Part shown: positions 43,725 to 54,917 of the stretch, piece after piece
How the letters are laid out: every line of letters begins with the position of its first letter
How positions within the stretch are numbered: the stretch's first letter is position 1
Assembly (NCBI GenBank): GCA_030737835.1
Contig: JAUJYN010000026.1
Location: 558,001 to 622,000, forward strand
DNA length: 64,000 nt
Source of the DNA: Acorus gramineus
Lineage: Eukaryota > Streptophyta > Magnoliopsida > Acorales > Acoraceae
Direction: 5' to 3'
The notes under the pieces: model-generated
What the model was told of the DNA's origin: nothing
Databases searched by the model: none
Seen by the model: the letters and a program-made list of their open reading frames with translations, nothing else
Made by a program: the position numbers and the translations under genes

Positions 43725-45602
43725 ATAATATTCCCTAAGGCATGCTAATAGTCATATGCTCACATTTGATTTAAATAAATTAAACTAAATGGGAACATGC
43801 ATGGGTCAAGGCTTTCCTAGCATGAAAACATGGTGACAGGATGCATGGCTCTTACACATATCCTAAGGGTGCAAGTCCCTAACATACAAGGTCTAGGGTG
43901 GCATGCATACTACATACTAATCATGCTTGCATGGATTACAAGTTAATATTAAACTATGGTGCCCCAGGGGAGGACGGTATACGCCCAAGTTCATATAGCG
44001 CCTCCCTACTGGGTTGGATTGTCCCACTCACCAATATCCGGGTCGTCGCGTGACCGTCCGTCAAGATCTGCAAGACAGGGTAATCAACTCGGTGAGTAAA
44101 ATACACAATTATATACAAAAATACACTAAAATACCCAACACTCGGACAAGCGTACATACGGCCCGTACGCACGCGAGTCCGAGCACCCCGACTCACTCCC
44201 GAACCCCCGGGCAGCCGTACGCACGGCCACCCGACCCAGGCGCACAGCCGCGCCCCAGCCCGCATGCCAGGACACGCCGCCGAGCCCCCTGGGTGAACCG
44301 CGCGCTCACTGCGCCCCAGCACAACACTCGCGCGCACACCCGCACGCCCTGCGCCCCGGCGCAGCACCCCACGCGCATCACCCGCTTGCCTCACCGCGCG
44401 CGCACAGCACGCACCGCGCCTCTATGCAGCGCTCCACGCGCACGCCCCCGCACGGCCCCCTACGCGCAGCACCCGCATGCGGCCCCGCTCGCACAGCACG
44501 CACTGCGCCTCTGCGCAGCGCCCCGCGCGCACACCCTTGCACGGCACCCAGCGCGCAGCACCCGCACACTCCTGCTCCACCCGCGTGCACGCCCGCGCGC
44601 ACGTGCGCGTGCCCTGTCAGCCTGCTCTGCCCGCCCTACCTGCCAGCCTGCCTGCCTGCGCTGCCAGCCTACCCGAGACAACCCTACCACCTCCCCGACG
44701 GCCACCAATGGCCACCAACAGCCACCAACCGCCACCAACAGCCACCCAAACCACCATGAAAACCATACATACCCAAAAACACCTCCTAATCAAGCATCTA
44801 AACAAGAAAGGAAGGAAAAGAAACTCACCCAAGGAGAGGAAAGGAAGGGGAGGAAGATCGGGTGCTCTTCGCGCACCGAAACACCGCCTCCAAGACTACC
44901 ACCTCCGAGATCTCCAACTCAGCTAGAGAGGGGCTGAAACAGAGGAGAAAAGAGGGTATGAGAAGGGGTCACACATGTGGGAATTCGAATCCGAGACCAC
45001 CGGAAGGTAGATCGGGTTCTTACCTATCCTTTCTCTTCTTAGGGTTTTTGATTTCCACCACTAGAACGAGGTCACATGGGGGATTAAAGAGAGGGAGAGA
45101 GAGAGAAATTTTGGAGAAGATGATGAATAGGAGGCTTATGTTGTTGTGGGATTTCTTTATACTCACACACCCACCACACACTCTCACACCCACACTTAGA
45201 TTAGCCCTAATTAGGTTTAGGCTAGGATTAGATTAGGTTTAAGTGTGGTTTGACCCTAGTCAACCCAACCACACTAAAATCCAAACTCATTTGACCAAGT
45301 CAAAGGTCAACTTTGACCAAGTCAAGTCTCCCAATTACTTTTTGCTCGGTCAAAACCCGGATACGATTCAGAACTGTGAAATTCTGAAACGTTACCGGAA
45401 TTCGATTAAATTTTCGTGAGTGGCTTGGAATGGCACCAGGACACATAATATGCAGTTAGATTTCCAATCGGAGCCCTCAAACTCAGGGTGATAGCTAAAA
45501 GTCCAAAATTTTAGCGGTTCTGATCAAAAAATGAAAAAGCTGAAAAACTGCTAGAATGCTCCAATGGTTACCAGAAGGCTAAAAAGTGACACATATATAA
45601 CA

Positions 45603-46843
45603 ATTCGATAGCATCGGTAGGTAATCCCCGAGAGTAGTTATTTTTCCATTGGTTTCGCTTTGTGAACATGGAGTGTTTCCTCCCAATATCATCTGTGTTG
45701 AAGCGGCCCGGGTTGTAGCTGTCCTGAGAGAGAGCCCCCACCTGTAGGTACTATCGATGCATGCGACAAGATGTACTGATCATGGGAGTATACCAGGTAG
45801 AGGCTACCCCGGTGAGGGGCTAACGAATGATATTGCGAGCATGGAATCGTTCTCCCCTTCATCGAATCCGTGTCAATGCTGCCCGGCGTTGTAGCTGTCT
45901 TGACAGAGGGCCCCCACCTGTAGGTACTATCGATGCATGCGGCAAGATGTACTGATCATGGGAGTATACCAGGTAGAGGCTACCCGGGAGAGGTTTACCG
46001 GATGACAAAGGGTGTAGAGTAAGCAGTTTTATCCCAAAAGTCCCTAGGATCACTCCTACGGGAGTGAGGGTGAGGGTAAGTTGAGTCACGTCTTCACGTA
46101 ACTCTTATACCCATCGAGTATACTCTGGGTATGTTATTCCTAACGCTTGAGGTATCGTAGTATATCTCTACCTCGTAGTGGATGGACTCGTTGTATCTTG
46201 CTATCCAGTGACACCAATTGTTATGCTTAACGGTTTATTTCCTCCCCGAGTGTCCCAAGAGCCTCCCTCCGCTAGTGAGGGCGAGCGTGAGGTATGGTCG
46301 CGCCGTTGCGTGACCTTGTTATCCTTTGGGTTTCTACCCATGTTCTTTTCCTTGAAAGAAAATTACCTTAGTATTTAATTGTTGTATTGGTGTTTGGTTT
46401 CCAGCCACTCACTGAGCTTGTAGCTCACTCCTCGCTAACTGTTTCTTCTACAGGGGCGGGGTTGGGCGTGGAGCTGGAGCTTCCCGGCGGAGTGGTCTTG
46501 CATGCGTGGAAGCGTCCCGTCCGACGGTTGGCGAGTGCGAGGCTGTCATCAGTTCTAGTGTCATTTATGTATCTGTAATCGTGCGTGTTGCACATGATGT
46601 ATTTTATTTGGACTAGACTTGGCTCTCACAGGACAGTGATTGTGTATTCGAGTCTGTAATAATGTTTTTGGTTTACAGACTTATTGACATCTTTATGCTT
46701 CCGCATTTCAGATGAGTTATCGGTTATCATTTATTTGTTAGCCTTGTATGTTTTATATTTGGCATCATTGTTGACCTCCTGTATTCATTATTGATATTAT
46801 ATATTTGCCACGTCTCCGGGGACGGCCGCCCTGGGGCGTGACA
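45603..46843 (+). mobile_element. 3' part of a plus-strand type B LTR
   Basis: It matches the second half of the solo LTR at 3448-6935: tandem GTACTGATCATGGGAGTATACC modules (45600-46000), CACTGAGCTTGTAGCTCACTCC near 46407, acceptor-like TTCTACAG at 46446-46453, the GGGGTTGGGCGTGGAGCTGG block, and terminus GGGGCGTGACA. The first half is not adjacent; element III is inserted at the left border. The right flank is copia gag, so this LTR lies in the copia element. Confidence 0.87.
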
Positions 46844-47288
46844 GTTATGCCAACGTGTAGTCACGCTTATTCATCGTGTAGTTGACACAGAACTGCTTAA
46901 AAGATGCTGGTAGAGACTAGAGTATGATATCGACCTGGGTCTCCCCATCAATTTCAGCTCCTAGGATCTCTAGTTCATTGAGATGACCCAACATCTTTAG
47001 AAAATGTCGTAGGCAGTGGTCATAGACTGATGCTGATGGTTTAGGAAATTTGACATGGATGCCATAATGTAACACTTATCCATCTTATTAGCCCTCAGCC
47101 ATTTCTGATAAGTCTGGGTCCTCATCGGTTGCCCCTTCACCAGGTTTTGGAGGACATACTTCAGTGAGTACAAACTTGTACTCTGATGAAGTCAACACAA
47201 TATCCAGGTTTCTTTTCCAATCAATATAATTAGGTCCAATCAATTTACATTCTTTGAGAATAACAACAAGTGGATTAAAAGCAGACAT
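46844..47288 (-). pseudogene. Ty1/copia gag N-terminal region
   Basis: The minus strand encodes MSAFNPLVVILKECKLIGPNYIDWKRNLDIVL, the opening typical of plant copia gag (UBN2/DUF4219-like: L-x-G-x-N-Y-x-x-W-K). It then continues toward the gag core (HLNELEILGAEIDGETQVD-like text near 46920-46990, TLPASFKQF-like nearby) until an LTR insertion. This lies upstream, on the same strand, of the copia integrase (22 kb) and RT (16 kb) fragments, so they are plausibly one element. Fossil, broken. Confidence 0.82.
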
Positions 47289-48296
47289 TTCGAATCCTGA
47301 GAATCAAACATAATAAAAAAAATAATCATGATATGGTAAATAAAGCTTCAAATTCAATTTAAAGATGGGTCCCTCTACCATATTAAAAGAATTCGTCAAC
47401 AGCCTGATCTCTTATTGAATAGCATGCCTCGATAATGAGGACGTATACCACTCAAACTTAGACCAGACATGCCAATTCCTATTAATTTTACTATCTAGGT
47501 ATCCTCTTATACCAAGTGAAATTAAACAGTTGACATACTTTGGTCCTATAAATAATAGCAGTGACTCCGATGGGGAGGGTACTATTACTTATAATTAAGT
47601 GTAAACCACCACCTAATTTCAGATCAATTGTTCGCAATGCACTCCTCCGATGGGGAGATAGTGCACACTAACAATTACCCAAAATTATTCCTAAAGATAA
47701 CTTGTACCGATAATGTCTACAATTTAACTCATCCGATGGGGAGGAAGGCCTATAGCCAACACGCAAGATAAATTGTATTACCTACAAGTTGGTGGTGGAG
47801 ACCGTGGGAATTATACAATAATGTCCTGCCCCCATTTAATATTTTAAATCCTTTTGAGGGTTATAAACATATTCATTGTATGCCAATATCCATGTTGTCC
47901 ATATAAGGTGGGTCCGTTATACTAGTTAACATCCACGCAATATAAAATCATGAGTATAATCACATGCATAAAACATACAACAAATAGAAAATTAGAATTC
48001 CGGCTATTATGGTCGCACAACAACTATGAAGCGCTACGACTGGAATTCTAATGCGAGCAGGGGGGGTCCAGCAGGGGAGGCTTGCATTTAGGGATGAGCC
48101 CTCACTAGCGGGGTCTAGGGCGGCGCCCCAAAGACCAGATTTCACGACCGATTTGCCTTGTTGAAAAAGCATCTTTTCCTTATCCGGCAAGATTTATAAC
48201 CATTCGGATTAGAGAATCAAATATCCCATTTTTATCGCAAATCCTCCATGTGATGATCTGGTATCATCTGAATCCGTCCTCGATTCTCCTGGTGCC
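47289..48296 (-). mobile_element. Copia untranslated leader between PBS and gag
   Basis: About 1 kb of AT-rich sequence with no coding signal between the copia PBS and the gag start. TCCGATGGGGAG occurs three times on the plus strand (47576-47587, 47646-47657, 47732-47743), spaced 70 and 86 bases, each next to a different short context; CCTCGATAATGAGG near 47431 is a possible degenerate relative. The leader may hold packaging or regulatory signals; this is inference. Confidence 0.55.
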
Positions 48297-48308
48297 GATC
48301 TAGTACCA
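48297..48308 (-). other. Probable copia primer-binding site (degenerate)
   Basis: The minus strand reads TGGTACTAGATC, resembling TGGTATCAGAGC of initiator-Met tRNA primed elements with a few mismatches, directly adjacent to a CA-ending LTR (…GGCTCTGACA). Confidence 0.5.
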
Positions 48309-48496
48309 TGTCAGAGCCAATACCTTGAATCCTCTCGAGAACTCTCTCGTGGAGATTGAAAAGATAGTTACAATAATACTCCCACTCACGGAGTTTACAA
48401 TATTGTTTAATTTTTTATTTTTCAACACAACCACTCACAACCCGAGTGGGATCCATTCACATAAAACAAGATGATAAACAAAACAATAACCATAAT
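48309..48496 (-). mobile_element. Copia 5' LTR, U5-side end
   Basis: On the minus strand it ends ...TATTGGCTCTGACA next to the PBS. It is interrupted at 48497 by a plus-strand type C LTR. Only about 190 bp are in view, and no second copia LTR was recognised in the window, so assignment rests on position relative to the PBS and gag. Confidence 0.5.
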
Positions 48497-50112
48497 TGTT
48501 ATGCTTGTGTCATTTGGAGCCTTATTTTTTTTTCGATCGGAGTTGCTAAAATTTTAGCTTTTAGCTACCTGCGAGAGTTGGAGTACTTTGATTGAAAATC
48601 TAATTGTATATTATGGGTCGAGGTATCATTTAGTATTGCCCACAGAAATTTAATCGAATTCCGATTACGTTTTAAAAAATTATGCAGTTTCGAATCGTAT
48701 CCGGGTTTTGGTCGATACTGGCTTGTCGGGGGGGGGGGGCTATGACCAAGTCAATTGGAGACTTTGACATGTCGAAGAAGAGCATTGACCATGGTCAAAT
48801 GGTTTTGTCCACTAGCTTGGTTGGGTTGACTTGTAAAAGCTTCCACCAACTCACTTTTTCCCCATTTAAAGCCCCTATTTGTTAGTGACTTTTGCTCTCT
48901 CTCTCTCTCTCCCCTCTCTCCCTCAGTGTGTCCTCCTCTTCACTCTCCTTTTTTTTGCTCCTTTTGTTGGTTTTTAAGGAGGAGAAGGAGAAATAGAAGG
49001 AGAAGTTGATAGTGAAAAGGAAAAAGAAGTGAAAGGTAGGTGTTTGTGCTTGTGTGTTCATGTATTGTTGGTGTGCCTTGTTTCTCTTCTCTCTATCTCC
49101 TTCTCATGCCCCCTTTGCACCCCTGTTTTCAGCCATGAAGGGCTTGAGGAGATGCTGATGAGGTGGTGGTAGTGGTGGTGTTGGTTGAGGTGATCGTGGG
49201 TGTGTCGAAAACCACGCATCTCCCCATTTCCCTCCCCCTCTTTTGGTAAGGAAGATCTCTGTCTTGTACAGATATCTGTGAAACTAGTATTTAGAGGCAT
49301 ATTTTTGGGATGGTGTCTTCATATAATTTGATTCTTTATGTGTCTAGTTTAAATATATGAACTTTGGTCTCATTATGATATCTGTGTTGTAAGTTATAAC
49401 ATGATTTGCAAGTCCTGTCCAGATTCGCGGGGCAATTGACCAATTTCTGGAAATATTTTAGTTCGGGCTTGTAGAGGCAAAATTAGGTTATAATGTCTTC
49501 AGGGATTATGATCCCAGCATGTCAAAGAATGTGTATGATTTATTTCATAATTTTTGGTGCTGTGGAGATCAAATAGTAGGGTTGGTTGCAGCAGGTTTAG
49601 TAGTTTTGCTCGATTGGGTGTCAAGGAGTTATGCATGTTGTGGAAAGTACCAGAAGTTAGGGTCTTCATGAATTAGGCTTATATGTGTGTCAGGAGGTTC
49701 CATATTTTAATTGTGGATCATTGGTTGTTTTTTGCAGATCTCGTAGACCGAACGTGCGGCGGTCTGGGTATCGGAGAGTGGTTCGATCCAACCCTTCAGG
49801 AAGCGTTGGATGCACGTAGCCGTGCGTCGCGCATCCGTTGGACACGCTGACTATACTACTTATTTAGACAAGTAGTATGGTCATGTCTAACCCATAATAT
49901 GCTAGATATTTGCATGCTATGTTAGTATAGTTCATATATTGTGTAGAAACTCCTATTCTACCATATACTTGCCTATGTATTATATTCATGTGTGAATTAT
50001 TATGTTTGCATGCGCCCCTCATGTATGAGCATGTGTGATGTGTGTTTATAATAAATGTATAGAATGTGCATGTCTTAGGTAGTCCCTATTTATAGTACTA
50101 CCTCCCTATGTT
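48497..50112 (+). mobile_element. Plus-strand type C LTR, first part (no CpG block)
   Basis: It starts TGTTATGCTTGTGTCATTTGG, then has the CGATCGGAGTTGCTAAAATTTTAG block. TATA-like ATTTAAAGC plus CT tract at 48860-48930; donor-like TTTTGGTAAGG near 49244; acceptor-like TTTTTTGCAG at 49730-49739 followed by ATCTCGTAGACCG. The intron-like interval (about 480 bp) is AT-rich, without the CpG-rich block of other copies. Ends with ATGTT, the target duplication of the nested solo LTR, and resumes at 53384. Confidence 0.85.
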
Positions 50113-50375
50113 TGTTATATATGTGTCACTTTTAACCTGCTGGTAACCGTTGGAGCGTCCTGGCAGTTTTTAAAATTTTTAGGGTTTTTGGTCGGAACCG
50201 CTTATTTTCAGACTGTTAGCTATCGTCTGAGTTAGAGGACTCCGATTGGAAATCTAACTGCATATTTGGTGTCCTGGCGCCATTTTAGACCTCTCACGAA
50301 AATTTCATCGAATTCTGGCATCGTTTGCAAAAATTTCGCAGTTCCGGGGCGTATCCGGGTTTTTAAGTCGCGCGC

Positions 50376-50385
50376 TATATAAAAG
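50376..50385 (+). promoter_or_regulatory. TATA box in solo LTR
   Basis: TATATAAAAG, the clearest TATA box among the type A LTRs. It is followed by CACTATTCATCATC, which recurs downstream of the weaker boxes in other copies and may be near the transcript start. Confidence 0.6.
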
Positions 50386-51960
50386 AAATCAAAAATCACC
50401 CCTACACTATTCATCATCCCTCCCGACGTGATTTCCCCTCTCCCCTTCTCCGTTTTTCTTCCGTTTGAGCCCCCTCCACCCCTCAAAATCGAAAACCCAA
50501 AGCACGGGAAGTGTAGATCGGGTCCCGATCTACACTCCGGTGTCTTCAAATCCGAATTCCGACGATCCTAGCCTCCCCGACCTCCTCTCTCTCTCCTCTG
50601 TTTCGAGCCAAATCGAGGGCCGTGATAGATCGGGGCGTGGGAAAGCCTTTGAGGAAGGTTTCGGCGCGCGGAGAGCTACCGAACGTCTTCCCCTCCCCTC
50701 GGTAAGCCTCCTTTCCCTCCTTTTCTTGCATAGATGAATGCTAGGAAGGTGGATTGGGTGTTTGGGGGTGGTCGGCGGCAGTGGAGGTGGTCGGAGGGCG
50801 GTCGGAAGTGGTTGGAGGGTGGTCGGTGGTCAAGGGAGAGGTGGTGGTGGCGCTCGGGCAGTGGCAGGTCGTCCGGGCCAAGCAGCAGCAGCAGCAGCAG
50901 CCCAGGCGGCGCCAGGTCGGGTGCGCGCGGGCAGGCGCGCGTGCGTGCGCGGGCGCGCGTACGCGCGGCGTGCGCGCGAGGGCGCGCGGGCCTGGTGCAG
51001 GGTGCTGGCCGGTGCTGGGCGAGCAGAGGCCGGTGCTGGGCGAGCTGGGCGGCTGATGCGCGTGGAGCGGGTCGCGCGGGTGCGCGGATGGCGTGCGCGA
51101 GGCCGTGGCGTGCGCGAGGCCGTGGCTGAGGGTGCGGATGGCGTGCGCGAGGCCGTGGCGTGCGCGAGGCCGTGGCTGAGGGTGCGTGGCGGTGCGCGGA
51201 GGCCGCGGTGAGGCCGCGGTGGTGCGCGGAGGTGCGGCGAGGTGCGTGCGAGGTGCGCGCGAGGTGCGGCAAGGCGTGCGAGGTGCGCGCGAGGTGCGGC
51301 AAGGTGTGCGAGGAGCGTGCGAGGTGCGCGCGAGGTGGCGGAGGTGCGCGCGGGGTGCGCGCGGGGCGGGGCGCTGCGCGCGGGGGCGTGCGGGGTGCCC
51401 CGGGAAGCTCGGCGGTGTGTCTCGGCGGCGGGCAGGGGCCCGGCGGTGCGCGGGCCGAGGCGCGGCGGTGCGCCCGGGCGGTCGGGTGGCCGTGCGGGTG
51501 GTGGCCGGCCGTGCGGGTGGTTGCCGGGGGGTGTTGGGTGTCTATTTGTGTGTGTTATGTATTTTGGGGTCATTATGGATTTATTCTAACCAGTGAATGT
51601 CTGTCTTGCAGATCTAGACGGGCGGTCGCGCGACGACCCCGATTCTGGTGAGTGGGACAATCCAACCCAGTAGAGAGGTGTTATACGCACTTGGGCGTAT
51701 ACCGACCTCTCCTGGGGCACCGTGGATTATATTAACCTGTAATAATATGTATTGCATGTGAGCCTGATGAATATGTAGAATGCATGCTACCCTAGGCTTT
51801 TATGTTAGGGACTTGCACCCATAGGATAGGTGTAAGAGCCATGCACCATGCCTCCTGCTTCATGTTAGGAAACCTCGACCTATGTATGCGTCCTACTAGT
51901 TTATTTATTAAATTAAATGCTAGTACTTGTTAAATTGCATGTTATAGTGAATATTATAGG

Positions 51961-52078
51961 GGAGGGGCCTTGCGAGGACAGCGGTGAGACCCGGGTTAGG
52001 GTACACCGTGTTCCTTGTTTGGTTGTCGGGGTGTCCTATAATGGGAACTCACGCTGCCCTCCCGAGTTTCTTTCCCCC
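51961..52078 (+). repeat. 120-bp repeat, copy 11
   Basis: Plus orientation, GGGAGGGGCCTTGCGAGG ... CCCGAGTTTCTTTCCCCC, bordered by GAATATTATAG and ATGATATTCC. It is about 250 bp from copy 12, with which it forms a segmental duplication including flanking bases. Confidence 0.8.
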
Positions 52079-52213
52079 AATGATATTCCACCCTGTTATA
52101 ACCTTATGCATGTTCCCCGCATCGTAGTTATGCGCCCTGGTGGGTTCTGAGGAATTCAGAACGGTAGAGTTGTATGTTTGGTATGATTATTAGCATGAGT
52201 AGTGAATATTATA

Positions 52214-52333
52214 GGGGAGGGACCTTGCGAGGACAGCGGTGAGACCCGTGTTAGGGTACTCCGTGTTCCTTGTTTGGTTGTCGGGGTACCCTGTATCGGG
52301 AACTCACGCCGCCCTCCCGAGTTTCTTTCCCCC
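52214..52333 (+). repeat. 120-bp repeat, copy 12
   Basis: Near-identical to copy 11 and with the same borders (GAATATTATAG, GTGATATTCC). Confidence 0.8.
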
Positions 52334-53383
52334 AGTGATATTCCAACACTGCTTTTGATTGTACTTGTTTCCCCGCATCTTGGTTATGCGCGCTGGAGGA
52401 ACTCTAAAGAGTTCATGACATTTGAGTGGTAATGATATGTAGTTGGCGGATCCGAGTGGATCATAAGCGTATGGATAGGCTGTTCTGTTCCCTGCGTTGG
52501 ATTCGGTAGAGGCTACCCCCAGCGTTAGACAGGGCCTTCCTGACAGAGGGCTCCCATTAGTAGGCACCTCCTGATTTGGTTTCGGACTGTGCCGAATGTG
52601 GGAGTAGACCAGGCGGCCTACGGAGTGGAGGGAGAGACTATCGGTGGACCAAGGGTGACCAACAGCCTAGTCAGTCCCAAAATCCTATGTCACCCGTGGT
52701 AGGGTGAGGGTGAGGGTGTAGTGGGTTGGCGATGAGCGACCTACTGGATTTGTGAATAGATGATTATCAGTCCCAAAATCCTATGTCACCCATGGATGGG
52801 TGAGGGTGAGGGTGTGGTGGTTCGGCGAAGTACGAACCACTGGTTTATCTTGTTATGTATTGATGGCTGGATTAAAATAATGGAATATTGTGGTAAATAT
52901 TGTCTGTGTTGCGTGGGTTGTGCTGTTCACTGAGCGTGTGGCTCACCCCTCGCACATGTTTTTCCCCAGTGGTCACTGAGCCTGAGCTAGAGCCGGAGCA
53001 GCAGTTGGAGCTTTCCGAGGGATTCCTTCAGTAGCGGAGCAGCGCCACGTTCCGCGAGTGCCAGAGGTTATCAGCATCCCTTCTTGACTGTATGTATTTG
53101 ATTTCCGTGCTTGGCACGTGTTTGTATATGTTCAGTTGTATTTGTGTATATTGGCTCTCACAGGACAGATGATTGAGTATCGAGTCTGTAGAATGTTTAT
53201 TCACAGATTCAGTCTTTTGCTTCCGCATTTGGTGTATATATCATGTCAGCCCCTTTTGTTGCATGTGTGTCATTCTAGTTGTCTGTGTATGATATATATT
53301 ATTGACCTCCTGTGTAGGCTTCTGATATGATACATGCACCTGTCACGTCCCGGGGTTGGCCAGCCCTGGGGCGTGACAATGTT

Positions 53384-54915
53384 AGTAATATCTAGCATGA
53401 TTAAACTTGGGTTAATAACCGGGTGCATACTTAATATTCCCTAGTCATAAGACTGGAGGATGTGGTATGGCTGTTGCACCCATCTTGTTGGGGCAAAGCT
53501 ATGACCAGCTTCCGAAGAGGATGAGACTTTCCCTCTCTCTCTCGCCCTCTCTCTTTGCATAAATTGAGTAATTAGATATGGTTCCTACTTGACTCAGGTT
53601 CGCTTGGGATTATCGGCATGCACCGGTTGTTGCACGAGATCGCGCTTAACCCTTCCCTTTTAAGTTGGTGATATCCAACGCATGCTTAAGTTATACCTTG
53701 GGTGCTGATATGATTAATGTGCCTCATATGCATGTGTAGTTTGGCCATGCCTTGTATGTATGTTGCATGATTTTTTTGTCTATAATGTATATTCGTGTTA
53801 GGGAGTACCCTATAATTAATCTTATGTTATCGCGCATGTTAAAACTAATTGAGCCTATCTAAAATAGGTGTGGGTACGACCTGCTGTTGGGTTGTACCTC
53901 ATTAGTTAGAGCGTGAGCAATATAATCGCCACCCTGCATCTGAGTGGTGCACTAGAATGGAATTCAGGAGGATCATTTGCTGTATCGGTTTTGTTAAACC
54001 GGTGGCTATGGCATTAATTTAGGCCTACCTGTGCTAGGCGTGTGTATAAACCGCCTATTGGGTTATATGCCTTGGGCTTATTTCTGAGTGAGAGCAAGGG
54101 TAACCCCTCGCGTCTGAGTGACGCACTCGTGTGGGAGTACAAGAGTATTCGTTATCGTTGATATGTGATTATCGAGAGTAGTTGACTTTCCCATAGGGTT
54201 CGCTTTGCGAACATGGGGTGCTTCCTCCCGACATTGTCGTGAGTCGAAACTACCTAGCATCGAAGCTGTCCAGTTTGGTGCCACCACTTGTAGGTGCTAC
54301 TGATGTGTATCGCAGTACACATCTTGCTGATGTGCCGATCGTGGAAGGCCGATAGGTAGAGGCTAAGCAGGAGAGGGCTACTGGATGATATTGTGAGTGT
54401 GGAGTTGTTCGGCAAAAGCTGTCCAGACAGAGGGCTCCCACCTGTAGGTAGAAAACCTTTTGTTCTACACCCTTCATCATCTGGTAGCCCTCTCCCGAGT
54501 AGCCTCTACCTGGTATACTCCCATGATCAGTACATCTGTCGAACGCATCGGTAGTACCTACAGGTGGGAGCCCTCTGTCAGGACAGCTTTAACGTCGGGT
54601 AGCTTCAACGCGGGTCCGAAGAAGGGGAGAACGATTCCACGCTTGCAAAATCATCCGGTAGCCCTCTCCCGCGTAGCCTCTACCTGTTGGCCTTCCACGA
54701 TCAGTACATCAGCCAGATGTGTACCGCAATATGCATCAGTAGCACCTACAAGTGGTGGCACCCAAATAGGACAGCTTCGACGCTGGGGTGTTCGACGCAC
54801 GACGATGTCGGGAGGAAGCACCCCACGTTCGCAAAGCGAACCCTATGGGAAAGTCAACTACGCTCGATAATCACATATCAATGATATCGAATACTCTTGT
54901 ACTCCCACACGGGTG
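53384..54915 (+). mobile_element. Plus-strand type C LTR, second part
   Basis: Continuation of 48497-50112. It matches the minus-strand LTR at 1029-2330 (GGTTAATAACCGGG, GTTAAAACTAATTGAGCC, CTTTGCGAACATGGGG). The last 0.8 kb is an inverted repeat (54123-54917), so the right part runs backwards relative to the left. It ends at the start of the element VII LTR. Its own 3' terminus is not in view. Confidence 0.8.
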
Positions 54916-54917
54916 TG
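54123..54917. repeat. Large inverted repeat in LTR (arms about 330-360 bp, spacer about 105 bp)
   Basis: Left arm 54123-54451 and right arm 54556-54917 are reverse complements with scattered differences: CACTCGTGTGGGAGTAC / GTACTCCCACACGGGTG at the outer ends, GCTTTGCGAACATGGGG / CCCCACGTTCGCAAAGC in the middle, and CTGTCCAGACAGAGGGCTCC / GGAGCCCTCTGTCAGGACAG at the inner ends. The spacer also contains reverse-orientation LTR module sequence. Transcripts could fold into a long hairpin. Confidence 0.85.

Larger units (their letters stand above)
43105..45602 (-). mobile_element. 5' LTR of element III, second part (type A)
   Basis: Continuation of 35032-35594 beyond element V, ending CACATATATAACA; the whole LTR is about 3.06 kb. 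Contents on the minus strand: 120-bp repeat copies at 43379-43496 and 43608-43724, exon-like piece and splice-like motifs about 44030-44080, CpG-rich block about 44150-44640, U3 from about 45180. The right flank (ATTCG...) is plus-strand LTR interior, so element III sits inside another LTR. Confidence 0.92.
50113..53378 (+). mobile_element. Solo LTR (type A, 3.27 kb) with ATGTT target duplication
   Basis: It starts TGTTATATATGTGTCAC and ends GGGGCGTGACA, flanked by identical ATGTT at 50108-50112 and 53379-53383; the type C LTR reads on beyond it. Parts: a strong TATATAAAAG at 50376-50385; donor-like GGTAAGCC near 50701; CpG-rich block about 50830-51530 (the longest here) with short tandem arrays near 51080-51330; acceptor-like TCTTGCAG at 51603-51610; two 120-bp repeat copies (51961-52078, 52214-52333) each beside AATATTATAGGGGAGGG; duplicated GAGGGTGAGGGTGTGGTGG modules; acceptor-like CCCCAG near 52965. 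Confidence 0.94.

Noticed and set aside
50880-50905. AGC repeat as the coding polyglutamine tract of a gene.
   Set aside because: It is a microsatellite at the edge of a CpG-rich LTR block with no surrounding domain.
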